A stretch of 64,000 nucleotides of DNA from Pelobates cultripes (GCA_933207985.1 OW240913.1:324859700-324923699), one strand, 5' to 3'. Numbered from the stretch's first letter, positions 24,350-36,338 are shown. The notes: generated from the sequence alone by a model not told the origin. Program-made: numbers and translations.

Positions 24350-24848
24350 TGCTTAAGACACACACACAAACTCTCATGAACAGACGCATACACACTAACT
24401 AACAGACACACACACACACACTCACTCAGTGACAGACATACATACACACTCACTGAGACAGACACACACTCACTCACTTACAAAACACACACTCACTAAC
24501 AGACGCACACTAACACACACAGTAACACACTCACTGACACACTCTAACACTAACACACACTCTAACACACACACTCTAACACTAACACACACACTAACAC
24601 TAACACACCCACACTATAACACTAACACACACTAACACACACACACACTAACACACACTAACACACTAACTCTAACACTAACACACACTTACACACACAC
24701 TCTAACACTAACACACACACACACTAACACACACACACTCTAACACACACACTCTAACACTAACACACTAACACACACACACTCTAACACACACAACACT
24801 AACACACACACTAACACTAACACACACTCTAACACACACACTCACGTT
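24350..24848 (+). repeat. Microsatellite array, cacacactctaacactaa type
   Basis: About 500 bp of alternating CA runs and ctaacac units. The Thr/His-rich ORF at 24429-24635 and its antisense partner are artefacts of it. Confidence 0.93.
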
Positions 24849-24894
24849 TAAAAAAAAAATGTAATCCCCCCTGCCTCCTTACCTGTGGGAGAGC

Positions 24895-25120
24895 TGAAGG
24901 GATTCCCTGGGGTCCAGTGGTGTCACTGGGTGGGCGGGCAGGCTGGCGGGCGCGCGAGGGAGCACTCTCCCCTGAGTGCTTCCTCTTCAACTCCCTCATC
25001 TTCCGGCACTAGTATCAGTGCGGTGCGCGAGGGAGCTGAAGAGGAAGCACTCAGGGGAGAGTGCTCCCTCGCACGCCCTCCAGCCTGCCCACCGGGTGAT
25101 ACCAGGGCCAGCCTCGGGAG
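24895..25120. repeat. Long foldback (inverted repeat)
   Basis: Left arm about 24930-25001 (core gagggagcactctcccctga) pairs with right arm about 25027-25100 (core tcaggggagagtgctccctc) around a short spacer containing cactagtatcagtg. The pairing extends outward through a ggcaggctgg/ccagcctgcc segment. The three overlapping ORFs here (24885-25314) are by-products of its GC-rich composition. Confidence 0.85.
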
Positions 25121-25157
25121 GCCTTAAGGTGGCCAGCTCCTGGACCCCCCAGGATAA

Positions 25158-25266
25158 GAGACTGGCCACAGTGGCATACACACCGGGTCGCAGGGTGGCC
25201 GGGCCCCCTGGTGGGCTCGGCTCTGTCGTAGCCGCGACCCCTGCCACCCCGGTATGTACGCCACTG
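25158..25266. mobile_element. Short TIR unit, about 109 bp
   Basis: The left end cagtggcatacacaccgggt and the inverse of the right end (cagtggcgtacataccgggg) form an imperfect TIR. No matching target duplication is visible, so it may be one end-pair of the larger foldback. Confidence 0.5.
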
Positions 25267-25620
25267 TGCCTCACCCTTCTGTCAGTCCCTACATTGGCTT
25301 CCTATAAAATATAGAGCTCAATTTAAAATTCTGGTTCTTGCTTTCAAATCGCTACATAGTGCTGCTCCAACCTATCTATCCTCCCTTATACACAAGTATG
25401 TCCTGTCTAGGCCCTTACGATCTGCTGAAGACTTACGTCTATCTTCTGTCCGTACTCCCACCTCTGATGCTCGCCTTCAAGATTTCTCGAGGGCTGCACC
25501 GTTCCTGTGGAACTTGCTTCCCTCCTCCGTTAGATGCTCACCCAGTCTCCACTCCTTCAAAAAATCGTTAAAAACCCACTTCTTCATAAAAGCGTATCAA
25601 TTAAACTGTTAATAGCTCCT
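25267..25620 (+). pseudogene. CR1/L2 RT C-terminal fragment (second piece)
   Basis: The + strand reads S-L-H-W-L-P-I-K-Y near 25285, F-K-I-L-V-L-A-F-K-S-L-H, Y-L-S-S-L-I-H-K-Y, then R-A-A-P-F-L-W-N-L-L-P and S-F-K-K-S-L-K-T-H-F-F near 25560-25585, the standard C-terminal signature of CR1/L2-group ORF2. It continues the frame interrupted at 24240 and is followed by the 3' tail. Confidence 0.85.
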
Positions 25621-26494
25621 GACTGATTCCTCTTCTGCAACTGTCACTAGTCTAATACTATCCTTACCTTTTTGTGTCATTTTACCCCACTCCCTCTAGC
25701 ATGTAAGCTCATTGAGCAGGGCCCTCAACCCCTCTGGTCCTATGTGTCCAACTAGCTGGTTACAACTACATGTCTGTTCGTCCACCCATTGTAAAGCGCT
25801 GCGGAATTTGATGGCGCTATATAAATATAATAATAATAATAACTGTTCCCTTAAGGACCAGTTGACAAGTGTGCTAGGGAGAGTGATTCTTGTATGTGTA
25901 TGTTTATCGAATGGTTTAGAATGCCTGTCTATATATTTTATATAGTTATTGTGGGTCAGGTGAGATTATGTTTTATGTTGTTTTTGTGTTGTAGAGCAAT
26001 GAGTTTCCTAGTCCTTCCACACAAGAAGAGAAGACGGTTAAAATATGGTTATTAGATTTGCCACAATTAACGATGAGGGGATCAATTCGCATTTTAAAAG
26101 ATATACAATATTAGATTATATGTAGAGTTGAGCAAACCCGGACTGTAAAGTTCGGGTTCATACCGAACATTAGGTTTTTTGGACCCCGGACACGAACACG
26201 GACATATCACTGTATGTTCGGGTTGGAGTTCGGTGTTCAGCAATTTAATGGCGCATTTTGAAAGGCTGCAGGGCAGCCAATCAACAAGCATTTGACTCGT
26301 GTGTCCTTGGAAGCCATCACAGCCATGCCTACTAGTGGCATGGCTGTGATTGGCCAGTGCAGCATGTGACCCAGCCTCTATATATAAGCTGGAGTCGCGT
26401 AGCGCCGCACGCACATGCGGTCTTATTAGTGTAGGGAGAGGATGCTGCCGCTGATAGGGACAGCTTAGGAAAGAATTCTGGTATATAAGTGGGG

Positions 26495-27135
26495 TGGGGT
26501 GCACTTCATATCTGAGAGTCAAATAGAAGCTTCAAATATCGCGGTTACATCGGAGTTTTAAAAAGTAAATTTCTTTGCTGCTAAATAGTACATTAGTGGG
26601 ATAGTACATTAATGGCGTCCACTTCATATCTGAGAGTCTGAGAGAATCGTCAAATACTGCTGTCACATTGCAGTTTTAAAACTTAAAATTTTTTGGGTGC
26701 TAAAAAGTACCTTAGTGGGGTGCACTTCATATTTGAGAGTCAAATAGAAGCATCAAATACTGCTGTCACATTGCAAAACTTAAAATTATTTGGGTGCTAA
26801 ACTGCTAAATCGTATTTTAGTGGGGTGCACTTCATATCTGAGAGTCAAATCGAAGCGTCTAATAGTGTGCTTACAGCACAGTTGTAAAATTCTAATTTTC
26901 TGGGTGCTAATCTGCTAAATAGTACATTTTGGGGCGTGCACTTCATATCTGAGAGTAAAATCGAAGCGTCTAATAGTGTGCTTACAGCGCAGTTGTAAAA
27001 ATTCTAATTGTTTTGCTGCTAATCTGCTGCTTACATTGGAGTTTTAAAAAGTCAATTCTTTTTATTTATTTTTATTGGTGCTAAATAGTATATTTGGGGT
27101 GTTCACTTCATATCTGAGAGTCAAATCGATGCGTA
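26495..27135 (+). repeat. Tandem array 1 in the hAT, period about 103-165 bp
   Basis: The phrase gtgcacttcatatctgagag recurs, with small changes, six times: its cacttcat core begins near 26502, 26620, 26723, 26828, 26939 and 27104. Confidence 0.9.
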
Positions 27136-27423
27136 ACTTTGATACGGATTTATTACATCATTCACTTGTAATATTGTTTCACACCTACAACACTTGTTAC
27201 ACAGATACCCTCACAAGTCAAACTGAGAGGTCAATTTATAGGGAATACTGTTGCCTGGATACAATTCTAAAACAATTTCCATATGTCCTTTGCAGACTTT
27301 ACATGCTGGAAAAACACAGGTGCCAACTGCTGTGGCTTTCTGCAGTGTTCATACCGGCAAGGAGGGCAGGGTTGAGTAGTGGGTGGAAGATAATGTGGAG
27401 GATGATGCGGTCCTAGACCCCAC

Positions 27424-28155
27424 ATGGAATCAAGGTCATGCGAGTTACGTGTGCAGTTTGGAGGAACAGGCGCTGGTCGAACAGAGGCACCAGCCCAGCA
27501 TAAGAGGGAGCAGGGTGCAAAAGTGGAGTGGCCGTCCCCTAGCGTTCGTCGGCATGTATTAGCTCACGAATTACCAGTTATCCAAGTAATACATGTAGCA
27601 ATCAAAGGATCCATAATAGAGTTGAGCGAACCTGAACTGCATAGTTCGGGTTCGTACCAGATATATAACGATACATTCGTAGTTTCACAGTCAGGTGGGC
27701 AGTCCGGTGACCAGGACCCAGACAATGTCTGGGTGGCGGTCGGACGTACGGGACCCAGTATGCCTGATGTTGAAGTTAGGAGTCACAGTGTGGAATGGAT
27801 TAGCAGGGTCTGGTGCAGGGTAACCGCACGCCCCCTGGTGTTGAGCACCAGCATTTGTGCGGCCACATACCAGGACCCTGATGCAGCTTTAGTAAAAAGA
27901 GTACTGGATACCAGAAGCCATCACCAGACTGATCCGCAACTTGGAACAGGATGTGACATTCACTGTAGCGGCTGTGCGCGCTTTTGGCATTGTCACCCTG
28001 CTGCTCGCCTGTCTGCGCTGCAGCGTAACTTCTGCCTTCCCGCTCACCGCCTCATGAGACTGTGCGAGCAGCAGAAGGCGATAGTGGAGTTTCAGCTGCA
28101 GCATGCACGGGTCAGTGACTCTGCACCAGACTTCCCTCCAATTGATCAGAGTTAA
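27424..28155 (+). other. 243-codon ORF of unknown meaning inside the hAT
   Basis: It is the longest + strand ORF in the hAT and lies between its two tandem arrays. I recognise no domain: there is no DDE core, BED finger or hAT dimerisation signature. It runs straight through an internal copy of the hAT 5' terminus (tagagttgagcgaac at 27617), which argues against genuine coding. It may include captured DNA or simply be a chance opening in GC-richer sequence. A real protein is unlikely. Confidence 0.15.
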
Positions 28156-28363
28156 AGGATTTCAAGTGGACTCATTACAATTACAGGGCCACTAAAGAGT
28201 TATTTGTCGTCACTACCTTCCCGCGTCGGGAGTGGGTCATTTGCGCGCCTGCTGCCTTCCTTGCATGTGGTGGCCATTTCTCAGGGTCCCTGTATGGAAT
28301 GGAACCCTGATTCCCTGTTACCCGTGATCACCATGGTAGGCACAGATATATATATATAAAAAA

Positions 28364-29274
28364 CAGTGTTGGCTACCTCATCCTCCTCCTCCACCGCCAC
28401 GGTCACCGCCTCCTCAACCTATGGGTCACTTAGTATAAACTAGGTACCCATTAGCAGAGGCTTGTGAAGGCCTTTTCTCCATGCATCAGGAGTTGAGCAT
28501 TTCTCCATGCATCAGGACTGCAAGAAATGCACCTCAGGCCGCAAATTTTTCTTTTTTTGTATGTCCAAATATTATGTGGGCTACCCAATTAAAATAAAAA
28601 ATAGATATATATGAACAGTGTTGGCTACCACCTCCTCCTCCACCGCCGCTTCCACCTACACCGCCAAGGTCACCTCCTCCTCAACCTAAGGGTCACTCAG
28701 TATAAACTAAGCAGAGGCTTGTGAAAGCCTTTTCTTCATGCATCAGGAGTTGAGCATTTCTCCATGCATCAGGACTGCAAGAAATGCACCCCAGGCCGCA
28801 AATGTTTCTTTTTTTGTACGTCCCAATATTTTGGGGGCTACCCCAATTAAAACAAAAAAACATAAAAAACAGTGTTGGCTACCTCATCCTCCTCCTCCAC
28901 CGCCACGGTCACCGCCTCCTCAACCTATGGGCCACTTAGTATAAACTAAGTACACATTAGCAGAGGTTTGTGAAGGCCTTTTCTCCATGTATCAAGAGTT
29001 GAGCATTTCTCCATGCATCAGGACTGCAAGAAATGCACCACAGGCCGCAATTGTTTCTTTTTTTGTATGTCTAAATATTTTGGGGGCTACCCAATTAAAA
29101 TAAAAAATAGATACATATAAACAGTGTTGGCTACCTCCTCCTCCTCCACAGCCACTTCCACCTACACAGCCACGGTCACCGCCTCCTCAACCTATGGGTC
29201 ACGTAGTATAAACTAAGTACACAATTGCAGAGGCTTGTGAAGGCCTTTTCGTCATGCATCAGGAGTTGAGCTCA
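28364..29274 (+). repeat. Tandem array 2 in the hAT, period about 252 bp, four copies
   Basis: cagtgttggctac begins at 28364, 28616, 28870 and 29122 (spacings 252, 254, 252). Each unit has a cctcctcc-type pyrimidine run, gtcaccgcctcctcaacc, agtataaacta and gcatcaggagttgag. The last unit is cut short. Confidence 0.93.
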
Positions 29275-32200
29275 GTTTGAACAATGAAAGAGAATACCCT
29301 GCACTCCAACCCTCTCTCAAATGGATAATTCTGGTGATCCTCCTGACAGCCATGCTTTAGATTTAGATTTATGTTCTTCCAAAGCTAAAATCAAAGATTT
29401 AATCTAGTGCTATTTTATGGCTCAGCTGTATTTTTAATTTTTATGTTATTTTAAGTGATTTCCCTATCCACGTTTGTTTGCAGGGCACTTGTCCTACTCT
29501 TACCCTCATTTTACTTGCTTTTGCAGCTCTCTAGCTCTTTCCAGGAGTTTTTTACAGGCATTTTTGTGCCCAAAAGTTCGTGTCCCCATTGACTTCAATG
29601 GGGTTCGGGGTCAAGTTCGGGGTCAAGTTCGGGGTCAAGTTCGAGCCCGGAATTTTATTCAAAGTTCGACCGAACCCGCCGGACCCGAACATCCAGGTGT
29701 CCGCTCAACTCTAATTAAAGGAAAAGAAAACATATTAACATTGGAGCCCTTCAAGAAACCCATTGGAGCATGGATAATAAACATAAATGTAATTCAAAAT
29801 TTTATCCCCCAGTTATAAGTGCAGCACTTACTAATAAAAAAAAAAGGGGGTATTGCTTTCGTCTTTTCAAAAGATATTTCTTTAAAAAATAGTCATCAAG
29901 TCTTAGCTAGTGAAGGCAGATTTATTATTTTAGTATGCAAAATCAATAATCAAAAGTACACCATAGCCAATATAAATGCTCCAAATACATCACCAATTCC
30001 ATTCATTATAAAAGTTTTATATCAAATTGATCGTATTAAATTGGAACAAGTTGTAATTATGAGAGACTTCAATTGTATTTTAGATCCAGATTTAGACAAA
30101 CGATCATTGGATAAAAAAGTACAAAATGGGAGCTTAGTGAACAATGCTAAAAGATTCACTGAATGCATTAAACGTCATGCTCTGCTGGTGGATATTTCAC
30201 CCCAGTGAAAAATACTTTTTGTGTTTTTTCCTAAGTCATTCAATTCATATTCTAGAATTGATCTGATATTAGGAGATAGATCTGTAGCAAAGGTTATTAA
30301 AAAAATCTTTATTACTACGACTTCATGGTCTGACCATAATCCGATAATTATGAACTTAGACAATCATATCAAAAAACACAGATTGGATTTAAAAAAATGA
30401 TATGAATTTATAACACATTCAAGATCTAACAGACTTTTTCTTTAATGAAAATAGACGGAAAGAAGTAACGGCTCCAGTCACTTGGTGCCCATATAAATGC
30501 GTTATACGAGGCCATCTAATACATTTTGACTTCTAAAGAATAAAAACTTAATAAAGAAAAATGTATGAACCTAGCAGAGTTATATATAAAGCTAGATGAC
30601 TTACGTTATCAAAATAGCCAAGCTCCCTCAATACAATTTTCTAATAAAATAGCAGATATTAAAAAACGAATTAATGATCAATTAATTATAAAGGCTAACA
30701 GAGTTTTAAATTTCCTAAAAAGGAAATGGTACCATTTGGGAAATAAAGCTGACAAACTTATGTCTACTCGTTTAAAAAAAGAAAAAGCGAAGAGAGTCAT
30801 TAATAAGATTATTGACAATGGCATAACGCTTTTGAGACCGGATAAAATAGGAACAGCCTTTAGTACTTCTTATCAAAATTTGTACAATATAATGGATAGG
30901 CCTTCTAAAAAAAGATATCAACAGTTTTTTTAACAATATCTCTCTACCGAAATTGACACAAAACTGATTGTTACATTTAAACAAACCATTTACAGAAATA
31001 GAATTAATAAGTTACATTGATAAATTAAAATAGATCTGTTAGATATGTTTAATGCCTTTGGACAATCAACTAATATCCCTAAAGAACTACTGCAGGCAAA
31101 TATTGTTCCAATACGGAAAGAAGATAAAAACCCAGAATTGGTTAGGAATTATAGACCCATCTCTCTGCTGAACATAGACATTTATTCGTCTATGTTGGCA
31201 GAGAGAATGATAAATCCTGATATCATTACTGATAAATCAAGGCCAAGTGGGATTTATTCTGTGCAGATCGGCAATTCATAATACTAGAAGACTCATAGAC
31301 ATTCTAGAGACTGTACAGAGGTCAGGGACTCCCTTGCTTACCATTTCGCTAGATGCAGAAAAAGCATTTGACCGGGTCAGCTGGGAGTCCCTGAATTGTA
31401 CCCTGTCAGATTTTGGAATGTAAGGTAGGTTCCTCAAACTAATATGAGCATTATATATATCTCCAACTGCTAGGGTTTTGGGGAAGGGGTTTACTTCTGA
31501 TTGGTTCCTCCTAAACAATGGAACTAGACAGTGGTGTCCCGTATCCCCTTTGCTTTATATATTGTCCTTGGAACCGCTAGCGGAGGCCATAAGACAAAAC
31601 GATGGAATTTGGGGTTTTAATCCTAATACAAGCAACATCAAGATAAACATGTATGCTGACGATGTAGTTTTAACTCTACAAGACCTGGTTCAATCATTAA
31701 CACAACTGGTAAAAACAATGGAAGAATTTGCAAAAGTATCAGGATACATATTAAATATGGATAAAATAATTTTACCAAGCAATATCTCTAAGGAAATAAA
31801 AAAAAAAATAATAATTACAGAAAAATTTGATTTATTATGAGCAGAACATTCACTTAAGTACCTGGGTATTAATGTGTGCTCCGACCAGGATAAACAAATA
31901 ATCAAATGTAATTTCCTCCCTTTAATGTTTCAAACAAACAAATTATTGAAGGAGTGGAAATCATTGGAATGGTCTTGGTGGGGAAGAGTAAACATTGTAA
32001 AATCGTTTATATTATTTGATAGTTGGCTAACAATGATACAACATGCATTTCTAAAATTCATATGGCAGGGTAAAAAAACAAGATTGGCCAGTAAATATCT
32101 AGCTTTTAAAAAACACAAGGGCGGGAGGAGGGGGGGATTTCCATTGATCCATTACTACTATAAAAGCAAGCTTTCTATTTCATAGTATTACTACACAAAT

Positions 32201-33529
32201 GTCTGTGTCTAAGCAAGAACGCTGGTATGAGGTTGAACAGGAACTCATGGAAAAAAGTGACGTGATGAAAACTAAGTCAAACTCTTCCCTTCTAAAGCTG
32301 AGTTCGGGAAGTATTGTGGTGAATTCTATTCTCAAAATGTGGTTAAAGATAAAATTTGATATGAAAATAAAAAAACTAATAATTAAAACCTTACCTTTTA
32401 AAATTATTTCTTATAACATTAAAGATCTCAAATTAGATCAATGGAACAATGTGGTATTTTACATAGAAAATTTAGAAAATTGCAGATGTAATGTCAGGTC
32501 CTATGATCATGACATTTGAAAATATTACCGAACATTTTAACTTTATAAGGATCAAAAAAAAATTGAAGTTTTTTTGCCCTGTCGAAAATCTCGAAATGCA
32601 TGAGGCCCTAGGAAAACCTATTACAGGCCATGAGACAAAAAAATCTTTTTAAAAAATGCTTTATTATTTTGAAAATATCTGATTTGCCTCAATTCTTTCC
32701 AGCACTTAAAAAATGGGGAGAAGATCTCAATAAAAAAATTTCAGGTACAGAATGGACATATTCATGAAATCTAGCTTTAAAAAACATAAACTGTTTGAAT
32801 TTAACAGAACTCCAATTTAAAATCATGAATAGATTTAGTACCGAGTCGAGTCTTTTGGCTAAGATATATCAGAATGATTTATGTTGGAGATGTAAAGCAA
32901 GCAGGGGAGATTTTATACATATCTGGTAGAATTGTGACTTAATCCAAGTGTACTGGAAGAATCTACATTCTTAGATTCAATACATTGCAGAAGTAGATTT
33001 GCCCTTTAGCCCTGATATAATTTTGATGCACTGTGATTTAATTAATGCCAATGAATGTTTAAAAACTTTTCTTATTCTTATTCATATATTGGTGGCAGTA
33101 AAAATTCTTGTTGCCAGATATTGGAAACAAGACACATTGCCTAACTGTTTTTTAATAAAAGAACAAGTATTGTTTCAGTTGAAAATGAATAAAGGATTGG
33201 CACATCACTGAAATAAAACCAAAGTGTATATTGAAAAATGGATTTAAAAAAGTCACTGTTTGTCAACTAACATAGTTAGGTAAAGCTATATGTATATATA
33301 TATATATCCTATCCCTTGACAGGTGCCATTGTAGCAATATAATCAGTGATATTCACTTCACCTGTCAGTGGTTTTAATGATGTGCTGATCAGCTTATATA
33401 AACATACTTCAAAATTAAAAGCTGAAATTAACAAAAAGTTTCAAATAATTATATCATTAAACAATGCGGACTGCAATGGGCTTCCGCAATTATTAGCGGC
33501 ACTCTATTTATTAAGAAACTGAGCCAATC

Positions 33530-33784
33530 ATAGAGATGCATTGGAGCAATGTATCTCAATGGGGAACGTTTAGCGCCTCCATGCACTGTGCAGCACTGAT
33601 CCTAGAAGCACCTCTAGTGGCCATCTGAGTTACTGTCTCTAGAGATCTTACTAGGCAGTAATGTAAACACTGCCTTTTATCTGAAAAGGCAGTGTTTACA
33701 TAAAAAATCCTGCAGAGGCAGCTATAGACATAAGAATAACCACATTAAACTATAGTTGTTCTGGTGACTACAGTGTCCCTTTAA
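33530..33784 (-). mobile_element. TTAA-type MITE fragment with complete right end
   Basis: It ends with ctggtgactacagtgtccct and TTAA (33781-33784), preceded by a subterminal hairpin and the perfect stem aaacactgccttttatctgaaaaggcagtgttt (33665-33698). Same family as 5198-5378 and 9440-9730; the left terminus is missing. Confidence 0.7.
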
Positions 33785-35590
33785 GCTATCTCATCATCTT
33801 TTTAAATGCTTTCTCCGGCAGCAAAAAGTCACTAAACTATGGATTTTCAAACAGTTGTTCATTATAACACTGTGGAAATTATAGTTTTTAAAATATAAAA
33901 ATAAAAAAGTCAAGCTACTCAACATTATTTATCTTTTAGAAAAAGTATTTTTTTTTTTTAGAAAATGTGATCTGCAGAAGTTAGCAAGATTTTATACCAC
34001 AAGCTTTAATCTCATTGAATTTGGGTTTATACAAGAGTTAGTCCCTGAGTTGTTTTTTTGTGGAAGAAATGGAACATAGATGGGAATCATTTTTTTTTTA
34101 ACATGATATTTCATCTAAATCCTCTAATGATGAGATATTTTCCAAATGTGTCAAATTGTGGGTTAACATCCTTACTCTGGAAGATATATGTATATATTTC
34201 CTGAACGTCTTCCAAAAGAAACATTTGAGTGTCTGGTGATCTGAGCACTTTATGATTTTTTGTAGAATTTTCTCATCTGTACATTTTAATTTTACATCAA
34301 ATAATGCTAAATCCTAATGACAAACATAATGCTCACTATACTGCAAAATACTCATCCTGCTACTTGATTATACTCAATGTATACCCGTAAAAAAAAAAAA
34401 AATCCCCCACTCCCCACTCCCCACTCCTAGATCTCTCTTACATGCAAACATTCTCAAACTTGTATATCCATAAGTCCATTCTTTATTGTACCTTACACAT
34501 AAATATCTCCTCCTGAGCTAATTAATTCCAATCCATATGTAACATCTGGACAGTAGATCACAGGCAGTCTATCAAGAAGGTCTAAGAACGAAGCACAAGG
34601 TAATGGTCAGATAAGTGATACATAATACACACAGAAAATTAGAACATATTGATTCATATAAAAGTCTCTTCAAGGAATTTATTTCTTTTTGTTTTATTTT
34701 ATTTTTAAAAAAACTAGAGGTTTTATTTGAACACTCTAGTAGCCTCATTATGTAACAATGCTAAAATCTAATATATGATTCCTGAACTTAATGAAGAGTT
34801 AAAACATGTTTTAATGATATGATATGATATTTGAATTAGAAAAGTATCTAGAAAGCTATGTGCTGAATGATAAACTACCCATGCTCTTTGTTTTGAATTT
34901 TAAAACATAAAAAGTATTTTTGAAAACAAAAAAAGATAAACTGCTCTACATAACCAATGTGCGGGCATATTGGCTATATTGTTGATGTTAGTAGAACTTC
35001 AAAATAAATCAGTTCCAACCTTAAATTGTCATGCATGTGGCCTTGTATGGGACGCATTGCACTTCTTCAAGGCAAAATCACATTAGTAAAAAAAATAATA
35101 TATGCAATAATATAGAGTATCCTGCATAAGGCTATCTACATATCTAGGATTAATATTAACATAAAGTATTCATATATTATAAATATAATAATTGTAATTA
35201 TATTTTTGTGCATTATGTCTTTACAAAGAGGTAATGTGAGCTAGGAGCATTAATTCCACTGCTATAACGTTACTTTATGGTTAGTTACTTAATAAACAGT
35301 TCATTGTTAAAATTAATACAAGATGATGGGCCTCACATTTTACCTGTGTTTTCAATGTCAGGGGTTAGTGCAGAATGCGTGCGAGTAACGTCTTGTACAG
35401 AAGGGTTTATAGATGTGAGATAGATCTAGGAACGAATTCATGCTAACCCTATTGTTTTTAACTTACATTGTATTAATGTTTTCGCAAAAGAAGGATCAAG
35501 TAACATTGTAATCAAATTTCATAGGAATAAAAATAAACAATAATACAGTACTTTTGGCATCTAGCACTTTTTACTTGAAGAGACCTCTGG
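33785..35590. other. AT-rich non-coding region
   Basis: No gene or element termini; contains an A-run followed by a ccccactccccactcc run at 34389-34428. Confidence 0.55.
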
Positions 35591-35599
35591 TGCAAAACC

Positions 35600-36300
35600 A
35601 TGACAGGCGCACAGTCGGATTTGCCGGCATATGCGCTAACCTTACCCAAACCCCCATTAAAACACAGACACAGGTTATACTGTTGGAAAGCTTTAGTAAA
35701 TTATTAATAAAATAATTAAGGAATAACAAATGGGGTCATTGCAAACAAATCTTAATAAGGTTAACATCCCCCATATACATAACATACCCCTAGCAATGAC
35801 CCCACAATAATAACAATAGATAACAATCTAAATAACATGTTAATACAGAAACTGGCCGCCCAATTTGACCACATTTCCACCAGGTTAAATTGTAGGGGTG
35901 TACCAAGACACCGCTACCCACCATATCGATTGTAGGGGTGTACCAAGACACCGCTACCCACCATATCCATTGTAGGGGTGTACCAAGACACTGCTACCCA
36001 CCAGTTCCAGTGTAGGGTGTACCAAGACACCACCACACCACAGGTTTGGAGCCACCGACGGGCTCGAACCTACCAACCACGTGCAACACTGCCCAATCCA
36101 CACTAAACCTCAGGATGCCCACTTTCTCCTCCATCTACCCTCTGATTTAACCAGGCCATTCCCCGCCGCTGTGAAAAAACGGGAAATCAACTAACCTAAC
36201 CAAGTACAGGGAGGGTGGGAGGAACAACTGGCAGGTAAGCTTAGGATCAGTTAAAATGGCCACTTCATATAATGGCTGGTATAAATACTCCCCTTATGGC
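35600..36300. mobile_element. Unclassified repeat, relative of 56450-57060
   Basis: Shares the diagnostic phrase gagccaccgacgggct and its surroundings (acccacc..., aaccaac..., then a gtataaatactcc/ctatttatactag segment) with 56450-57060. It includes a 40-bp tandem array. No coding; termini not defined. Confidence 0.5.
35889..36047 (+). repeat. 40-bp tandem repeat, about four copies
   Basis: Units start attgtaggggtgtaccaaga at 35889, 35929 and 35969, with a diverged, shortened fourth at about 36009. Confidence 0.92.
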
Positions 36301-36338
36301 TCCGCCCTACCCTGCGTGCTAGCTGTCACTAACTTCGT

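Larger units (their letters stand above)
24241..25266. mobile_element. GC-rich DNA-element block with microsatellite, inside the CR1/L2
   Basis: The left part (about 24215-24345) resembles, in reverse, the interior of the TTAA MITE at 45378-45869 (cacagtgagaagacgctg). A long CA/CT-rich array follows, then a strong foldback (24890-25120) and a short TIR unit (25158-25266). CR1/L2 coding resumes directly at 25267. No target duplication was found, so the number of separate insertions is unclear. Confidence 0.5.
24010..25843 (+). mobile_element. CR1/L2-type LINE 3' part, inserted in the L1
   Basis: Two coding pieces of the RT C-terminal region flank an internal insertion of about 1 kb. The 3' end has the frog CR1/L2 tail: aagctcattgagcagggccc, gtaaagcgctgcggaatttg, gcgctatataaat and then aat repeats (to 25843). 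The element is 5' truncated, as usual for this group. It lies in the L1 inter-ORF spacer, so it entered after the L1. Confidence 0.8.
26123..29713. mobile_element. Non-autonomous hAT, 3.6 kb, inside L1 ORF2
   Basis: Ends tagagttgagc and gctcaactcta form an 11-bp perfect TIR, with longer similarity in the gttcgg-rich subterminal DNA. Flanks attatatg (26115-26122) and attaaagg (29714-29721) fit an 8-bp hAT duplication with two mismatches. The L1 endonuclease reading is continuous when the element and one flank copy are removed, which supports the boundaries independently. It contains two tandem arrays, an internal copy of the 5' terminus (27617) and no transposase domain. Confidence 0.85.
26045..33211 (+). 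pseudogene. L1 ORF2 relic (endonuclease, RT, C-terminal knuckle)
   Basis: The start reads M-V-I-R-F-A-T-I-N and K-R-Y-T-I-L-D-Y-M (26045-26122), the N-terminus of an APE-type endonuclease. A hAT interrupts it, and the frame resumes with N-I-G-A-L-Q-E-T-H-W (about 29735-29765; the metal-binding Glu is in QETH). Then come R-D-F-N (about 30064) and S-W-S-D-H-N-P (about 30328), all catalytic signatures. RT motifs follow: N-Y-R-P-I-S-L-L (31147), D-A-E-K-A-F-D-R-V (31348), G-T-R-Q-W-C-P-V-S-P-L-L (G to W change) and Y-A-D-D-V-V-L (31652). The C-terminus keeps F-I-W-Q-G-K-K and a C-x2-C-x7-H-x4-C knuckle at about 32883-32937 with a stop inside it. Many stops and frameshifts make it non-functional. 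Confidence 0.9.
21475..33310 (+). mobile_element. Nearly full-length L1 LINE with nested insertions
   Basis: In order: a 5' UTR-like GC-richer leader (about 21475-22102), an ORF1 relic, a long inter-ORF spacer, an ORF2 relic with endonuclease, RT and C-terminal zinc-knuckle motifs, and a short AT-rich 3' UTR. Removing the CR1/L2 insertion (about 24010-25843) and the hAT (26123-29713) leaves about 6.4 kb, the size of a complete L1. Stops and frameshifts are scattered throughout, so it is inactive. The exact 5' and 3' ends, and any target duplication, are not certain. Confidence 0.85.

Noticed and set aside
24885..25314. Overlapping 80-112 codon ORFs on both strands
   Set aside because: GC-rich foldback DNA reduces stops; no domain and symmetrical composition.
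27424..28155. 243-codon ORF as a captured host gene
   Set aside because: No domain recognised and it reads through an internal hAT terminus; kept only as a low-confidence entry.
35889..36047. CRISPR-like regular direct repeats
   Set aside because: The 40-bp units are contiguous with no unique spacers, and the context is a vertebrate genome.
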